Assembly: GCA_035378985.1 (NCBI GenBank)
Contig: DAOSUR010000006.1
Coordinates: 89,794 to 153,793 of the forward strand
DNA from: Anaerohalosphaeraceae bacterium
GTDB taxonomy: Bacteria > Planctomycetota > Phycisphaerae > Sedimentisphaerales > Anaerohalosphaeraceae
DNA length: 64,000 nucleotides
Reading direction: 5' to 3'
In this document: one piece after another, positions 1-8,557 of the stretch
Layout: every line of letters begins with the position of its first letter
Numbering within the stretch: position 1 is the stretch's first letter
The notes under the pieces: generated by a model
What the model was told of the DNA's origin: nothing
Seen by the model: only the letters and a program-made list of their open reading frames with translations
Databases searched by the model: none
Position numbers and translations under genes: made by a program

Positions 1-471
1 CACCGGCTCCAGCGGTACATCCTCATAGCCCTGCCTGCGGCCGGTCTTAACCGAAGCAATCCGGTCTACCACCTCCATCCCCTCAATCACTTTTCCGAAA
101 ACGGCATAGCCGATTCGGTCCGGCTGCGGTCCCCGGTAATTCAGAAAATCATTGTCCCGATGATTGATAAAAAACTGGCAGGTCGCACTGTCCGGCTCCG
201 ACGTCCGGGCCATCGCAATCGTCCCGCGCTTATTCTTCAGTCCGTTGGACGCCTCGTTGACTATCGGCTCATAGGTCGGTTTGGGACGCATCTCCTTTGT
301 CAGCCCGCCCCCCTGAATCATAAAATCTTTGATAACCCGATGAAAAATCGTCCCGTCGTAATGACCGTTCTGAACATACTCCAGAAAGTTGGCCGTCGTA
401 ATCGGTGCCGCCTCTTCATCCAGTTCCAGCTTTATATCGCCCAGCGTTGTTTTCATCAAAACCTGCTTCAT
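1..471 (-). CDS. Peptidyl-prolyl cis-trans isomerase, cyclophilin type, cytoplasmic (3' end beyond window)
   Basis: Cyclophilin-fold prolyl isomerase that speeds cis-trans isomerisation of X-Pro bonds. The visible 157 codons start MKQVLMKTTLGDIKLELDEE and contain the cyclophilin motifs FHRVIKDFMIQGGG, GTIAMARTSEPDSATCQFFINH and GYAVFGKVIEGMEVVDRI. There is no signal peptide, so it should act in the cytoplasm. ATG is at 471-469 with a GGGAG ribosome site just upstream, 14 bp after the stop of the exported paralogue, so the two are probably cotranscribed. The reading frame runs off the window at position 1, near the expected C-terminus, so only a few residues should be missing. Confidence 0.9.
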   Translation of the reverse strand, partial: MKQVLMKTTLGDIKLELDEEAAPITTANFLEYVQNGHYDGTIFHRVIKDFMIQGGGLTKEMRPKPTYEPIVNEASNGLKNKRGTIAMARTSEPDSATCQFFINHRDNDFLNYRGPQPDRIGYAVFGKVIEGMEVVDRIASVKTGRRQGYEDVPLEPV

Positions 472-485
472 ATCCGCTCCCTTTG

Positions 486-1190
486 CTACCGCACTCGTTC
501 CACACGCTCGATCACCACCGGCTCAACCGGCACATCCGCCATTCCGTTCGGCAGGCGGGTGGTCGCCACCGTTGCAATCCGATCCACCACATCCATTCCG
601 TCAATCACCCGGCCGAACACCGCATAACCGGGCTTGTTCGGCCCGTCAAAATCCAGAAACGGATTGTCCACCTGATTGATGAAAAACTGGCTGGTCGCAC
701 TGTTCGGCTGGCTGGTTCGAGCCATCGCAATCGTCCCCCGCAGGTTTCGCAGCTGCGGCCCGCACTCATTGACAATCGGACTGCGGGTCGGCTTCTGGAC
801 CATCTGAGCCGTAAACCCGCCGCCCTGAATCATAAACCGCCGAATCACCCGATGAAAGATAGTCCCGTTGTAAAACCCATCGTCCACATATTTAAGAAAG
901 TTTTCCACCGTCACCGGTGCCTTGTCCGGATACAGCTCCAGCACGATGACCCCCATCGATGTGATCATTTTGACCTTCGGATACGCCGGCTGTTCTTCCT
1001 TCTTCTCTTGGTCCGCCGTTCCCGAAACCGCTGCCGGCATCGACGGTTCAGCCGCCGGCTCCTTGGCGGGTACAACCTCCTGCACCAACTCCTCCACCGC
1101 CGGATCTGTTTTTACCTTGTCCTTTTCGTTGCAGCCGACAATCCCAATAATTCCAAATACCGCTCCAATCCAAAAAAGACTTGTTTTCAT
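486..1190 (-). CDS. Peptidyl-prolyl cis-trans isomerase, cyclophilin type, lipoprotein
   Basis: Exported cyclophilin of 234 aa. A lipoprotein signal peptide ends in the lipobox GIVGC (Cys20). A charged, Pro/Ala/Glu-rich linker of about 50 residues follows, then a cyclophilin domain with FHRVIRRFMIQGGG, GTIAMARTSQPNSATSQFFINQ and GYAVFGRVIDGMDVVDRI. The ATG at 1190 was preferred to one seven codons upstream because it begins the signal peptide and has AGGAAGGG in front. The next gene downstream is a cytoplasmic paralogue without a signal, so one duplication seems to have produced one copy for each compartment. Likely role: folding of exported proteins, anchored to a membrane. Confidence 0.9.
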   Translation of the reverse strand: MKTSLFWIGAVFGIIGIVGCNEKDKVKTDPAVEELVQEVVPAKEPAAEPSMPAAVSGTADQEKKEEQPAYPKVKMITSMGVIVLELYPDKAPVTVENFLKYVDDGFYNGTIFHRVIRRFMIQGGGFTAQMVQKPTRSPIVNECGPQLRNLRGTIAMARTSQPNSATSQFFINQVDNPFLDFDGPNKPGYAVFGRVIDGMDVVDRIATVATTRLPNGMADVPVEPVVIERVERVR

Positions 1191-1366
1191 GGGCCCTTCC
1201 TTTGCAAACATTTTTTCTCTCTTGGACGCATTATAACCGGTAAAATATACAGAACAAGGAAAACATAATTGTCATATTAAGATAGGATATGTTGTATATT
1301 ATATAACAATATATTTTCATTACAAATCAATAAAAACTTCTATCAAAAGATTTATGTTCTTTCTTG

Positions 1367-1395
1367 TTGCATCTGTAGAATAGATTCGTTAAATT
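1367..1395 (+). promoter_or_regulatory. Possible sigma-70 promoter for the hyd operon
   Basis: TTGCAT (1367-1372), 17 bp, TAAATT (1390-1395), about 45 bp before the hydG ATG, in a very AT-rich divergent intergenic region (1212-1440). Both hexamers match consensus at four of six positions, so this is only a candidate. No operator or riboswitch was recognised there. Confidence 0.3.
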
Positions 1396-1440
1396 GGCCA
1401 TAGAAAATTGAATAACTTTTCCCTTTAAGGCGCATTAATT

Positions 1441-2844
1441 ATGAAAACTGAACAAACACTCGAGCCGTTCATAAACGAACAGCAAATTGCAGAAACCCTT
1501 TCCTCTGCCGCCGCCAAAGATGCATCCTGTGTCCGGAGCATCCTGGCCAAAGCAAAAGAACTCCACGGTCTGGAGCCGGAGGAAATCGCCGTTTTGACCT
1601 CCATCAGCGACCCCGAGCTTCTTAGCGAACTCTTTGAAACCGCCAAATATGTTAAAGAAACCATTTACGGCAGGCGCCTGGTTCTCTTCGCTCCTCTGTA
1701 TATCTCCAACCTCTGTTCCAATGAATGCCTCTACTGCGCCTTTCGGGCTCGAAACAAAGCGGTCAAACGCCGTGCCCTCACGCAGGAGGAAATCCGCCGC
1801 GAAGTGGAAATCCTCGTCAATCAGGGACACAAACGAATCCTGCTGGTAGCCGGTGAATCCTATCCAAACGAAGGGTTTTCCTATATTCTCAAGGCCATCG
1901 AAACCATCTATTCCGTCAAAACCCCGACCGGCGAAATCCGCCGGGTCAATGTCAATATTGCCCCGCTTACCACGGATGAGTTTCGCCAGTTGAAAGCCGC
2001 CCGCATCGGGACGTATCAGCTGTTTCAGGAAACCTACCACCGCCAGACCTATCAGAAGGTTCATCAGGGCGGCAAAAAAACGGATTACAACTGGCGGGTT
2101 ACCGCGATGGACCGGGCGATGGAAGCCGGCATTGATGATGTCGGCATCGGGGTCCTTTTCGGTCTTTTCGATTGGCGTTTTGAAATCCTGGCTTTGATGC
2201 AGCATATCCGCCATCTGGAGGAGCGTTTCGGCGTCGGCCCTCACACCATCAGTGTGCCCCGGCTCGAGCCGGCCGCCGGCTCCGATATGTCCCTCCATCC
2301 GCCGCAGCCTGTCAGCGACATTGACTTTCGCAAAATCGTCGCCATCCTCCGCCTGGCCGTCCCCTATACGGGCATTATCATGTCCACCCGCGAGACCCCC
2401 AATATGCGGCGAGAAACCTTCGCTCTGGGTGTTTCTCAAATCTCCGCCGGCAGCCGCACCAATCCGGGCGGTTATGCAGAAGGCAAAGAAGTCCTGGAAG
2501 AAGCCCAGTTCTCGCTCGGTGACCACCGCCCGCTGGACGAAGTCATTTACGACATCACCCGGCTCGGCTATATCCCTTCCTTCTGCACCGGCTGCTACCG
2601 GCTCGGACGCACCGGACAGGATTTTATGGATTTGGCCAAACCCGGTCTGATTAAGCAGCACTGCGACCCCAACGCCCTGTCCACGTTTCTGGAATACCTT
2701 ATCGATTACGCCTCCCCGCAGACGAAGGAAGCCGGCCTGGTCCTGATTCACCAGGCCCTTGGGCAAATGGAACCGCTCACCCGCCGGCGCACCGAAGCGA
2801 TGCTCCAGAAAGTCCGCGCCGGCCAGCACGATGTGTATTGTTGA
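1441..2844 (+). CDS. hydG: [FeFe]-hydrogenase maturase HydG (radical SAM tyrosine lyase)
   Basis: HydG cleaves tyrosine by radical SAM chemistry to p-cresol and dehydroglycine and supplies the CO and CN ligands of the hydrogenase H-cluster as an Fe-CO-CN synthon. The 467 aa length is usual for the family. The radical SAM cluster motif CX3CX2C is C92-SNE-C96-LY-C99. The HydG-specific C-terminal auxiliary cluster motif CX2CX22C is C382, C385 and C408, inside CTGCYRLGRTGQDFM. ATG at 1441; upstream AAGG is weak. It is first in a hydG-hydF-DUF2798-hydE operon, 19 bp before hydF. No hydrogenase structural gene lies in the window. Thiamine synthase ThiH is related but lacks this C-terminal motif. 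Confidence 0.97.
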   Translation: MKTEQTLEPFINEQQIAETLSSAAAKDASCVRSILAKAKELHGLEPEEIAVLTSISDPELLSELFETAKYVKETIYGRRLVLFAPLYISNLCSNECLYCAFRARNKAVKRRALTQEEIRREVEILVNQGHKRILLVAGESYPNEGFSYILKAIETIYSVKTPTGEIRRVNVNIAPLTTDEFRQLKAARIGTYQLFQETYHRQTYQKVHQGGKKTDYNWRVTAMDRAMEAGIDDVGIGVLFGLFDWRFEILALMQHIRHLEERFGVGPHTISVPRLEPAAGSDMSLHPPQPVSDIDFRKIVAILRLAVPYTGIIMSTRETPNMRRETFALGVSQISAGSRTNPGGYAEGKEVLEEAQFSLGDHRPLDEVIYDITRLGYIPSFCTGCYRLGRTGQDFMDLAKPGLIKQHCDPNALSTFLEYLIDYASPQTKEAGLVLIHQALGQMEPLTRRRTEAMLQKVRAGQHDVYC

Positions 2845-2863
2845 CCGTTGAAAGGAACACCCG

Positions 2864-4108
2864 ATGACGCAGGCAGCCCCGAAAGGATTTCGGCTTCATA
2901 TCGGCATCTTCGGCAGGCGCAATGTCGGCAAATCCAGTCTGCTGAACGCCCTGACCCGCCAGCAGGTCTCTATTGTCTCCGACCAGGCGGGCACCACCAC
3001 GGACCCCGTTGAAAAACCGATGGAGCTGCTGCCGCTGGGGCCTGTGCTCTTTATCGACACCGCCGGCATCGATGATGTCGGGGCGCTGGGCCAAATGCGC
3101 ATCGGAAAAACCCGTCAGGTCTTTGACCGAACGGACATCGGCCTGCTCGTCACGGACGGCATCTGGGGGGAATTCGAAGAGCAGATTGCCCGGGAACTGT
3201 CCGCCCGGAAAATTCCGCTGATTGCCGTCTTCAACAAAACGGATTTGGCCGAGCCCGCCCCGTCGATTCTCGAGCAGCTGCAAAATCGCTCCATTCCGTT
3301 TGTCCGAACAGCCGCCGCATCCGGCCTGGGCATCGAGCCGCTTCGGGAGGTCCTCATCCGCACCGTCCCTGCCGACTTCATCAATCAGCCCGTTATCGCC
3401 GCCGACCTTGTGGGACCGGGCGGCGTGGCTGTGCTGGTTGTGCCGATTGACAAAGAGGCCCCCAAAGGCCGGCTCATCCTCCCGCAGGTGCAGACCATTC
3501 GCGACCTCCTCGACCACAATGCGATGTGCATTGTCACGACAGAACATACCCTGACGGAGGCCCTCGAAAAACTCAAAGCACCGCCGGCCCTGGTTGTCAC
3601 GGACTCTCAGGCCTTTGCCAAAGTCGCTGAAATCGTTCCCCCCGGCGTCAAAATGACGGGTTTTTCCGTCCTTTACTCCCGGCTCAAAGGAGACCTGACC
3701 ACCCAGATGCTCGGCGCTCTGGCCGTCGATACCCTTCGCCCGCACGACCGTGTCCTTATCGCTGAATCCTGCACGCACCATCCAATCGGCGACGACATCG
3801 GACGCGTCAAAATCCCCAAATGGCTCACCAGCCGCGTCGGCGGTCCGCTGCAGTTTACCACGGTTCAGGGACACGACTTCCCCGAAGACCTTTCACCCTA
3901 CAAACTCGTGATTCACTGCGGCGCCTGTATGGTCAATCGAAGAGAAATGCTCACCCGCATCCTCCGCTGTCAGCAGGCGGGCGTCCCCATTACCAACTAC
4001 GGTCTGGTGATTGCCTATACACTCGGCCTCTTCGAACGTGCTCTTGAACCGTTTCCGGAAACGCTTGCCGTCTATCAAAATATGCTTGGGGAGCTTCAGA
4101 AAAAATGA
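2864..4108 (+). CDS. hydF: [FeFe]-hydrogenase maturation GTPase HydF
   Basis: HydF is the scaffold on which the 2Fe subcluster of the H-cluster is assembled before transfer to apo-HydA. It has 414 aa. An N-terminal GTPase domain has Walker A GRRNVGKS (residues 17-24), G3 DTAGIDD and G4 NKTD. A middle dimerisation region follows. The C-terminal cluster domain has the HydF ligand signature CxH...HCxxC: C303-x-H305 and H351-C352-GA-C355. A good ribosome site (AAAGGAAC) precedes the ATG. Its stop overlaps the start of the next gene by 4 bp (ATGA), implying translational coupling. Confidence 0.97.
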   Translation: MTQAAPKGFRLHIGIFGRRNVGKSSLLNALTRQQVSIVSDQAGTTTDPVEKPMELLPLGPVLFIDTAGIDDVGALGQMRIGKTRQVFDRTDIGLLVTDGIWGEFEEQIARELSARKIPLIAVFNKTDLAEPAPSILEQLQNRSIPFVRTAAASGLGIEPLREVLIRTVPADFINQPVIAADLVGPGGVAVLVVPIDKEAPKGRLILPQVQTIRDLLDHNAMCIVTTEHTLTEALEKLKAPPALVVTDSQAFAKVAEIVPPGVKMTGFSVLYSRLKGDLTTQMLGALAVDTLRPHDRVLIAESCTHHPIGDDIGRVKIPKWLTSRVGGPLQFTTVQGHDFPEDLSPYKLVIHCGACMVNRREMLTRILRCQQAGVPITNYGLVIAYTLGLFERALEPFPETLAVYQNMLGELQKK

Positions 4109-4380
4109 CCGTACAGAGGAACAATGCGCTCAAACGCCGGCTGCTGAACGGCTTTTTTATGTCGCTTCTGATGGCCTCTGTGATGTCGGCCGTGATGACG
4201 CTGGTCAACACCGGCGCAGGTCCCGGCTTTTTCCTGCGATGGATGCGGGCCTTCTGCATCGGTTTTGCCGCCGCCTATCCAACCGCGTTTCTCTGTGCAC
4301 CGCTCGCCCAGCGTCTGACCGACAGACTCCTGAACGCCGACTTTGCAAAACAGAATGAATCCGAAACTGACAAAATCTGA
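4105..4380 (+). CDS. DUF2798 small membrane protein within the hyd operon
   Basis: A 91 aa protein with two predicted membrane helices (about residues 13-35 and 46-68). The pattern FFMSLLMASVMSAVMTLVN...WMRAFCIGFAAAYPTA matches the DUF2798 family, whose function is unknown. The ATG overlaps the hydF stop as ATGA, and its own 3' end overlaps hydE by 26 bp, so it is physically locked into the maturation operon. Nothing in the sequence shows a metal or cofactor site; there is only one Cys inside the second helix. A role linked to hydrogenase maturation or membrane context is inference from position only. Confidence 0.8.
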   Translation: MTVQRNNALKRRLLNGFFMSLLMASVMSAVMTLVNTGAGPGFFLRWMRAFCIGFAAAYPTAFLCAPLAQRLTDRLLNADFAKQNESETDKI

Positions 4381-5461
4381 AATCGAGTTTTGGCTCCGTC
4401 AGACCGACCCGGCCGAGTTGGAAAAACTCTGGCAGGCCGCCGACCGGGTGCGCCGCGAACATGTCGGCGACGCCGTCCATCTTCGCGGTCTCCTTGAAAT
4501 ATCCAATTACTGCCGCCGTTCATGCGCCTACTGCGGCCTGTCCCGACACAATCGCTCTCTAGCCCGGTATCGAATGACTGCAGAGGAAATCCTCGACGCC
4601 GCCCGGCAAATCGCCGCCTTCGGCTACGGGACCGTCGTCCTGCAGGCAGGAGAGGACGACGGCATCGAGGCCGCTTGGCTGGCCGACATCATCCGCACCA
4701 TCAAACAAACGACCCCGCTGGCCGTCACCCTCAGTCTGGGCGAACGCTCGCTGGATGAGCTGCGTCTGTGGCGGCAGGCCGGCGCCGACCGCTACCTTCT
4801 GCGATTTGAAACTTCCGACCCGGAGCTCTTTCGGCTCATTCACCCGCCGGTTGGCGGACAGACGCTTTCCCGCATCGATATCCTTCGGCAGCTGCGCTCG
4901 CTGGGCTATGAAGTCGGCAGCGGTGTGATGGTCGGCATTCCCGGGCAAACCTACCGCTCGCTGGCGGAAGATATTGATTTGTTCCGGCAGCTGGACCTCG
5001 ATATGATCGGCGTGGGCCCCTATATCCCGCACCCCCACACCCCGCTGGGGAAAGGCCGAATCAGGCCCTCCGTCAGTCCTGCTGAACAAGTGCCGAACAC
5101 GGAAGAGATGACCTACAAAGTGATTGCGTTGACCCGACTTGTCTGCCCGGAGGCCAATATCCCCAGCACAACCGCGCTGGCGACGATCAATCGGGAAAGC
5201 GGACGCGAGCTGGGGCTACAGCGCGGCGCCAATATTGTCATGCCCAACTGCACCCCGCCGCATTATCGGCAGCTCTATGAAATCTACCCGGGCAAGGCCT
5301 GCATCAGCGAGACTGCTCAGGCCTGTCAGTCCTGTCTGGCCCAGCGTATCCGCTCCATCGGACGCACCATCGGCACCGGTCCGGGCTGCCGGCAGCGACG
5401 GACAACCCCCTGCGATACTCAATCCGAGTCAGCCGCCGTCCGCTCCGCCCCGAACCGATAA
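4355..5461 (+). CDS. hydE: [FeFe]-hydrogenase maturase HydE (radical SAM)
   Basis: HydE is the radical SAM enzyme that acts on the HydG-derived Fe-CO-CN-Cys synthon on the way to the 2Fe subcluster. The radical SAM motif CX3CX2C is C53-RRS-C57-AY-C60 in NYCRRSCAYCGLSRHN. Further family signatures are GYGTVVLQAGED and GVMVGIPGQTYRSLAEDI. The protein is 368 aa from the ATG at 4355; a TTG four codons earlier is a less likely start. It overlaps DUF2798 by 26 bp and has no clear ribosome site, so coupled translation is probable. The last 15-20 residues (after GTGPGCRQRR) look like a lineage-specific tail, and the gene's last 43 bp overlap the convergent sulfatase gene. Confidence 0.96.
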   Translation: MNPKLTKSEIEFWLRQTDPAELEKLWQAADRVRREHVGDAVHLRGLLEISNYCRRSCAYCGLSRHNRSLARYRMTAEEILDAARQIAAFGYGTVVLQAGEDDGIEAAWLADIIRTIKQTTPLAVTLSLGERSLDELRLWRQAGADRYLLRFETSDPELFRLIHPPVGGQTLSRIDILRQLRSLGYEVGSGVMVGIPGQTYRSLAEDIDLFRQLDLDMIGVGPYIPHPHTPLGKGRIRPSVSPAEQVPNTEEMTYKVIALTRLVCPEANIPSTTALATINRESGRELGLQRGANIVMPNCTPPHYRQLYEIYPGKACISETAQACQSCLAQRIRSIGRTIGTGPGCRQRRTTPCDTQSESAAVRSAPNR

Positions 5462-6873
5462 CCCGGCGCTTCGGTTCTGGCCGTTTGAAAAAGCTGCTGC
5501 ATTTTTTTGGTTATAGGCAGATAGTCTCTGGATACATCACGGCTTTCCATAGGGTCCAAATTCAAATTATACAGCTCAATCGGCGGATTCGACTCCTGAG
5601 CAAGATTCCGTCGAATCGCCTTCCATCGCCCCCTCCGCAGCGCCTGGATGCCGCCCGCCTCATGCAGTTCCCAATACAGATAAGAATGTTCTTTCTGCCG
5701 GTTTTCCTCGCCCAGCAGAACCGGCAGAAACGAGATGCCGTCCAGTCCCTCTTCCGGCTCCAATCCGGCCAGCTCCAGACAGGTCGGGTAAAAATCCCAA
5801 AATGCACTCACATACTCCGTCCGTTTGCCCGGGCGAATCACCCCCGGCCAGCGGACGAGCATCGGCACCCGTATCCCCCCTTCATACAAATCCCGCTTAA
5901 TCCCCCGCAGCGGCCCGCTGCTTTGGAAAAACCGCGGGTCTGCTCCGCCCTCCTGATGGGGTCCGTTATCGCTGGAGAAAAACACGACCGTTTTCTCATC
6001 AAGTCCCAATTCCTTCAGCACCGCCAGCAGCCGGCCGATTCCCTCATCCATCCGCGTAACCATCGCCGCATATCCCTTCTGCGGCTCAGGCCAATCTTCC
6101 TGCGCATAAGGCCCCCAGTCCGGCACTTCCATCCCCTTGACCCCCGCTTCATTGTTCGCATGCGGAATCGTCAGGGCCAGATACAGAAAAAAAGGCCGGA
6201 AGGCATTTCGCCGGACAAACTTCTCCGCCTCCTCCATAAACAAATCATGGGAATAAACCGCCCGATTCGTTGAAACCCCGCCCGGATGATTCGGTCTTCC
6301 CGCCGGACGCTCGACGACATTCGGCAGCGGCACCTTTTCTTCATTTCGCCACAAAAATTCCGGATAATAATTATGAGCATGCTGCTGATTCAAATAGCCG
6401 AAGAAATAATCAAAACCCTGTCGAGTCGGAATTCCGGTCGAACCGGCCTCTCCGAGTCCCCATTTGCCGACGACCCCCGTTGTATAGCCCGCCTCCCGAA
6501 GCCGCTGAGCAATCGTGCTATCCTCCGGCAGCAGCGGCCTTCGGTCGTTGCCCCGTATTCGCGCATGTCCCGTGTGAAGCCCCGTCAAGAGACTGCATCG
6601 CGACGGCGCACAAACCGCACTGCCCGCATAATGCTGTGTAAAACGAAGCCCTTCCTGCGCCATCCGGTCCAGATTCGGCGTCTGAATCCGCTGCTGACCG
6701 TAGCAACCCAAATCCCCATATCCGAGGTCATCCGCCAGAATAAACAGAATATTCGGCCGCTGAACAGGCAAACGCTCCGGTCCGCGTTTCCGTTCGGCAC
6801 AGCCGGCCAGCCCCATCGCCCCCCCGCAGGCCGCCGCCGAAACGGCCTGCCGAAGAAAATCCCTCCGATTCAC
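5419..6873 (-). CDS. Arylsulfatase A-like sulfatase, Tat lipoprotein
   Basis: Type I (formylglycine) sulfatase, 484 aa, hydrolysing sulfate esters outside the cytoplasm. The N-terminus NRRDFLRQAV is a twin-arginine signal and runs into a lipobox LAGC (Cys25). The metal site starts with DD48-49 in ILFILADDLGYGD. The formylglycine motif is C88-A-P-S-R92. The GTG start at 6873 is favoured because it overlaps the stop of the SGNH gene as GTGA and begins the Tat signal; a longer reading to 6945 would hide the signal. Being coupled to the carbamoyltransferase cluster, it may trim sulfated surface glycan or scavenge sulfated sugar. The 3' end overlaps hydE on the other strand. Confidence 0.92.
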   Translation of the reverse strand: MNRRDFLRQAVSAAACGGAMGLAGCAERKRGPERLPVQRPNILFILADDLGYGDLGCYGQQRIQTPNLDRMAQEGLRFTQHYAGSAVCAPSRCSLLTGLHTGHARIRGNDRRPLLPEDSTIAQRLREAGYTTGVVGKWGLGEAGSTGIPTRQGFDYFFGYLNQQHAHNYYPEFLWRNEEKVPLPNVVERPAGRPNHPGGVSTNRAVYSHDLFMEEAEKFVRRNAFRPFFLYLALTIPHANNEAGVKGMEVPDWGPYAQEDWPEPQKGYAAMVTRMDEGIGRLLAVLKELGLDEKTVVFFSSDNGPHQEGGADPRFFQSSGPLRGIKRDLYEGGIRVPMLVRWPGVIRPGKRTEYVSAFWDFYPTCLELAGLEPEEGLDGISFLPVLLGEENRQKEHSYLYWELHEAGGIQALRRGRWKAIRRNLAQESNPPIELYNLNLDPMESRDVSRDYLPITKKMQQLFQTARTEAPGYRFGAERTAADSD

Positions 6874-8309
6874 CTTGCCTTCTCCGCACCAAACACGATT
6901 TGGGCCAGATAGTCCGCTGCAACGCGATGCCCATCCGGACTCCAATGCTGGTCATACGTGTAATACGCCCAAACCCCCTCTTCAATCTTCTGCCGCAAAA
7001 CCTCGGTCAAACTCACAAACCGAATCCCCTCGCTTTGACAGAATCCCTTGACAACCTGCTCAAAGACATCCATCGACGGGATAAGGTCCTCCAGCAGGGT
7101 TTCCGCCGGCGGCAGATTTTTTCGCCTGAGGGCCAAAAAGGCCCGCACCTGCTCCGCACGGAGCCGCTCCCTGACACTCTCCAAAAGCACGTGCGGCTTA
7201 TCCGGCGCGTACACAATCACCAATTCCGCCCCCTGAGCGGAACAGAGTTCCTTCATCCGCCGCAGAGCGGCCCGCGTGTGTTCAAACGCCGCTGACCCGG
7301 CAAACTGCTCCGGACGCACCCAATGGTCCAGCACCCGCTTGAGTTCAAACGCATAAAAATGGCCTGAACCGGCGGGCACCTCCAGCGGCAGCCACGACAC
7401 CGGATACATCGGATGAGAGGGCTGACGGAGTTTTTCCGGCGCATCCCAAAACCGCCGGCTCCCCACCGGCCCCAGCATCCGAATCAAAAATGTCTGAATC
7501 CGCCGCCGCAGCGGTGAGCCCTTGAATATCACATCCCCCAAAGAAGCCCGACCGGGCCTTTCGTCCCGCTGGAAATTGCTGTCCCGAAAATCATTGCCCT
7601 CGTACAGAAGACACAGCACCCACCGGGGCTTCAGCGCCAAACCGAACCGTTCGAGAACCTCCAGATACCCCGCCGCACTCGTGCCGGACATACCCAGATT
7701 ATACACCGTTTTGCCCGTCGCCCGGCCCAGCAGCACCGGCCAGGCCTGCTCGTCCGACACGCTCGAACCTTCCGCAAACGAATCCCCCAGCACCACCACA
7801 TCCGCCTTGTCTATCCGGGCGGGATTTCGGAACCCCCGACTGTCCGTGGAGAACACATAGCGCACCGGAGGATAGCCGCTCGGGGCATTCGGATAGGTAA
7901 ACGCCGACACCGGTTCATCGCTGAACACTCCCTCAATCCGCTGATGGGGGGGGCGGTGATAACTGGCCCCGACCTTCTGATAGGAACTTCGCTGTACAAC
8001 CCGCAGCAGAATATCTGCAAATACCAGACAAAAAAGAACGGAAAGAACGACCGAAATTGTTTTAAACGCACCCTGCCGTCGCTGTTGGGGGGTCTTGACT
8101 TTGCCCATCCAAATCCCCCACAGCAGCCAAAGCCCCATCGGCGTTAAAATCAGCTGTGCCGTCACCTGCCCCACACTGTAGCGGCCCAGCAGTACCTCCC
8201 GATGCTGCGCCACCCAGTAGGCCAGAGGCACCGGCTTTAAATACAGAACCGCCAGCCCCCCCGCAATCACCGCCGTCCAAAAAACTCTCCCCAAGGTCGG
8301 CCTGCTCAT
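6870..8309 (-). CDS. Membrane-anchored SGNH/GDSL hydrolase-like protein
   Basis: A 479 aa protein with three predicted N-terminal membrane helices (about residues 8-25, 47-69 and 82-103) and an extracytoplasmic SGNH-hydrolase domain. Block I is VVVLGDSFAEG with the presumed nucleophile Ser177; a Gly block appears as NLGMSGTSAAG; the C-terminal Asp/His block is DQHWSPDGH (453-461). SGNH proteins in this context act as glycan O-acetyl esterases or acyltransferases; which one cannot be told here. The ATG at 8309 was chosen over an upstream in-frame start because the longer N-terminus is low-complexity Ala. It lies 14 bp after the DUF5989 gene and its stop overlaps the sulfatase start (GTGA). Confidence 0.85.
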   Translation of the reverse strand: MSRPTLGRVFWTAVIAGGLAVLYLKPVPLAYWVAQHREVLLGRYSVGQVTAQLILTPMGLWLLWGIWMGKVKTPQQRRQGAFKTISVVLSVLFCLVFADILLRVVQRSSYQKVGASYHRPPHQRIEGVFSDEPVSAFTYPNAPSGYPPVRYVFSTDSRGFRNPARIDKADVVVLGDSFAEGSSVSDEQAWPVLLGRATGKTVYNLGMSGTSAAGYLEVLERFGLALKPRWVLCLLYEGNDFRDSNFQRDERPGRASLGDVIFKGSPLRRRIQTFLIRMLGPVGSRRFWDAPEKLRQPSHPMYPVSWLPLEVPAGSGHFYAFELKRVLDHWVRPEQFAGSAAFEHTRAALRRMKELCSAQGAELVIVYAPDKPHVLLESVRERLRAEQVRAFLALRRKNLPPAETLLEDLIPSMDVFEQVVKGFCQSEGIRFVSLTEVLRQKIEEGVWAYYTYDQHWSPDGHRVAADYLAQIVFGAEKAR

Positions 8310-8323
8310 CCTGCACCCACCTT

Positions 8324-8533
8324 CTAAAACAGCGGATACAAAAACGGCGCCACGGCCGTACCGCTCAGCAGAACAATCAGCCCCAACAGCAGCAGCATCA
8401 GCAGAATCGGCAGAAGCCACCATTTTTTGTTGTGTTTGAGAAAATCAACAAACTCCGCCAACAGCGTGGTTCGGCCCTGCCGGGCCTGCTCTTCAAACTC
8501 TTTCCGCACCGAAGAACCGCTGGACTCTGTCAT
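8324..8533 (-). CDS. DUF5989 family small membrane protein
   Basis: A 69 aa protein with a polar N-terminus and one membrane helix in the pattern KKWWLLPILLMLLLLGLIVL, followed by GTAVAPFLYPLF. This is the hallmark of the DUF5989 family, small proteins regularly found beside SxtJ-like proteins and NodU/CmcH-type carbamoyltransferases. AAGG lies upstream of the ATG. Function is unknown; its constant neighbours suggest it is a subunit or membrane anchor of the carbamoylation machinery. Confidence 0.88.
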   Translation of the reverse strand: MTESSGSSVRKEFEEQARQGRTTLLAEFVDFLKHNKKWWLLPILLMLLLLGLIVLLSGTAVAPFLYPLF

Positions 8534-8557
8534 AAAATACCTTCCGAAATCGTCCTG

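Noticed and set aside
160..1268. Long plus-strand frames opposite the two cyclophilin genes
   Set aside because: They are Arg/Pro/His-rich shadow frames without domain motifs; the minus-strand cyclophilins explain the DNA fully.
1435..3874. Minus-strand frames of 464 and 365 codons opposite hydG and hydF
   Set aside because: Gly/Asp/Phe-rich mirror frames, typical of antisense in GC-rich genes; the plus strand holds complete HydG and HydF motifs.
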